A DNA stretch of 15,501 nucleotides from the NCBI GenBank assembly GCA_023260355.1, contig JALQVJ010000201.1:1-15501 (forward strand), read 5' to 3'. Of the stretch, positions 15,144 through 15,501 are shown piece after piece. The notes under the pieces are model-generated. The model saw only the letters and a program-made list of their open reading frames with translations, had not been told where the DNA came from and ran no database searches. This DNA is from Burkholderiaceae bacterium (GTDB lineage Bacteria; Pseudomonadota; Gammaproteobacteria; Burkholderiales; Burkholderiaceae_C). Numbering within the stretch: the stretch's first letter is position 1; each line of letters begins with the position of its first letter. Made by a program: the position numbers and the translations under genes.

Positions 15144-15501
15144 TGATTGCGAAGCCCCAGTCGATGGATTTCGAGCAGCCGCTTGGGTTGGCCTGTGGCC
15201 GCACGTTGTCGCGCTTCAGTTTGGCCTTTGAAACCTATGGTGAACTCAATGCCGAGCGCAGCAATGCGGTGTTGATTTGCCACGCGTTGAACGCTTCCCA
15301 CCATGTGGCGGGCGTGTATGCAGATGGTGATGGCCAGGTGATACCCAAAAGCGAAGGCTGGTGGGACAGCATGGTGGGGCCTGGCAAGGCCGTCGACACC
15401 AACCGCTGGTTCGTGATAGGCGTCAACAACCTCGGCTCTTGTTTTGGGTCCAGTGGGCCAACCACAGTCAACCCAGACACCGGCGACATTTGGGGCGCAG
15501 A
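15140..15501 (+). CDS. metX: Homoserine O-acyltransferase MetX, N-terminal part (cut by window edge)
   Basis: MetX activates homoserine by acylation, committing it to methionine synthesis. About 120 residues are visible; the gene runs beyond 15501. The alpha/beta-hydrolase start is clear: [29 protein letters not shown], then [21 protein letters not shown] and [20 protein letters not shown]. The nucleophilic serine lies outside the window. Proteobacterial MetX enzymes with this kind of sequence are often succinyltransferases rather than acetyltransferases, which I infer from family knowledge; the deciding residues cannot all be checked here. Two ATGs are adjacent (15140 and 15143) and neither has a good Shine-Dalgarno, consistent with coupling to the upstream small ORF or a weak initiation site. 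It is divergent from the ammonium transporter gene. Confidence 0.94.
   Translation, partial: MMIAKPQSMDFEQPLGLACGRTLSRFSLAFETYGELNAERSNAVLICHALNASHHVAGVYADGDGQVIPKSEGWWDSMVGPGKAVDTNRWFVIGVNNLGSCFGSSGPTTVNPDTGDIWGA

Overview
This is a housekeeping stretch of a Gram-negative betaproteobacterial chromosome, most likely Burkholderiales and close to Comamonadaceae. The evidence is the replication-origin gene order gyrB-dnaN-dnaA / rpmH-rnpA-yidD-yidC-mnmE, lipopolysaccharide genes (kdsD, kdsC, lptC), a MetX-type homoserine acyltransferase, and protein termini that resemble that family. The species cannot be named from sequence alone. I see no insertion sequence, phage gene, CRISPR array, tRNA or rRNA.

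Layout. Positions 1-2902 carry, on the minus strand, the replication genes dnaA, dnaN and the first 47 codons of gyrB. A 460-base spacer (2903-3362) separates dnaA from the divergent rpmH. It holds the dnaA promoter with a perfect DnaA box, an extended -10 promoter for rpmH, a 14-base palindrome and a structured rpmH leader; it is the natural candidate for oriC. Positions 3363-7360 hold rpmH, rnpA, yidD, yidC and mnmE on the plus strand: ribosome protein, RNase P protein, membrane insertion and tRNA wobble modification. A perfect 12-bp hairpin lies just before mnmE. Converging on mnmE are apt and a Kef-type cation/proton antiporter gene (7388-9936, minus), joined by a 4-base overlap.

Positions 9988-12942 form a tight operon, kdsD-kdsC-lptC-SDR, with stop/start overlaps at every junction. 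It covers two steps of Kdo synthesis and one component of LPS transport, but ends in a short-chain dehydrogenase where many species have lptA and lptB. A bidirectional terminator separates it from a convergent glycine-rich RRM protein gene (13007-13429, minus), whose leader can fold to hide its ribosome-binding site. Upstream of that, after another terminator, is an Amt-type ammonium transporter gene (13706-14908, minus) with no glnK beside it. Divergent from it, metX starts at about 15140 and runs off the end.

The window is mainly core genome and I found no obvious new multi-gene system. The points that deserve a second look are regulatory: the RRM leader, the hairpin before mnmE, the dnaA promoter/origin spacer, the metX leader with a small overlapping ORF, and the unusual amtB and lptC contexts.
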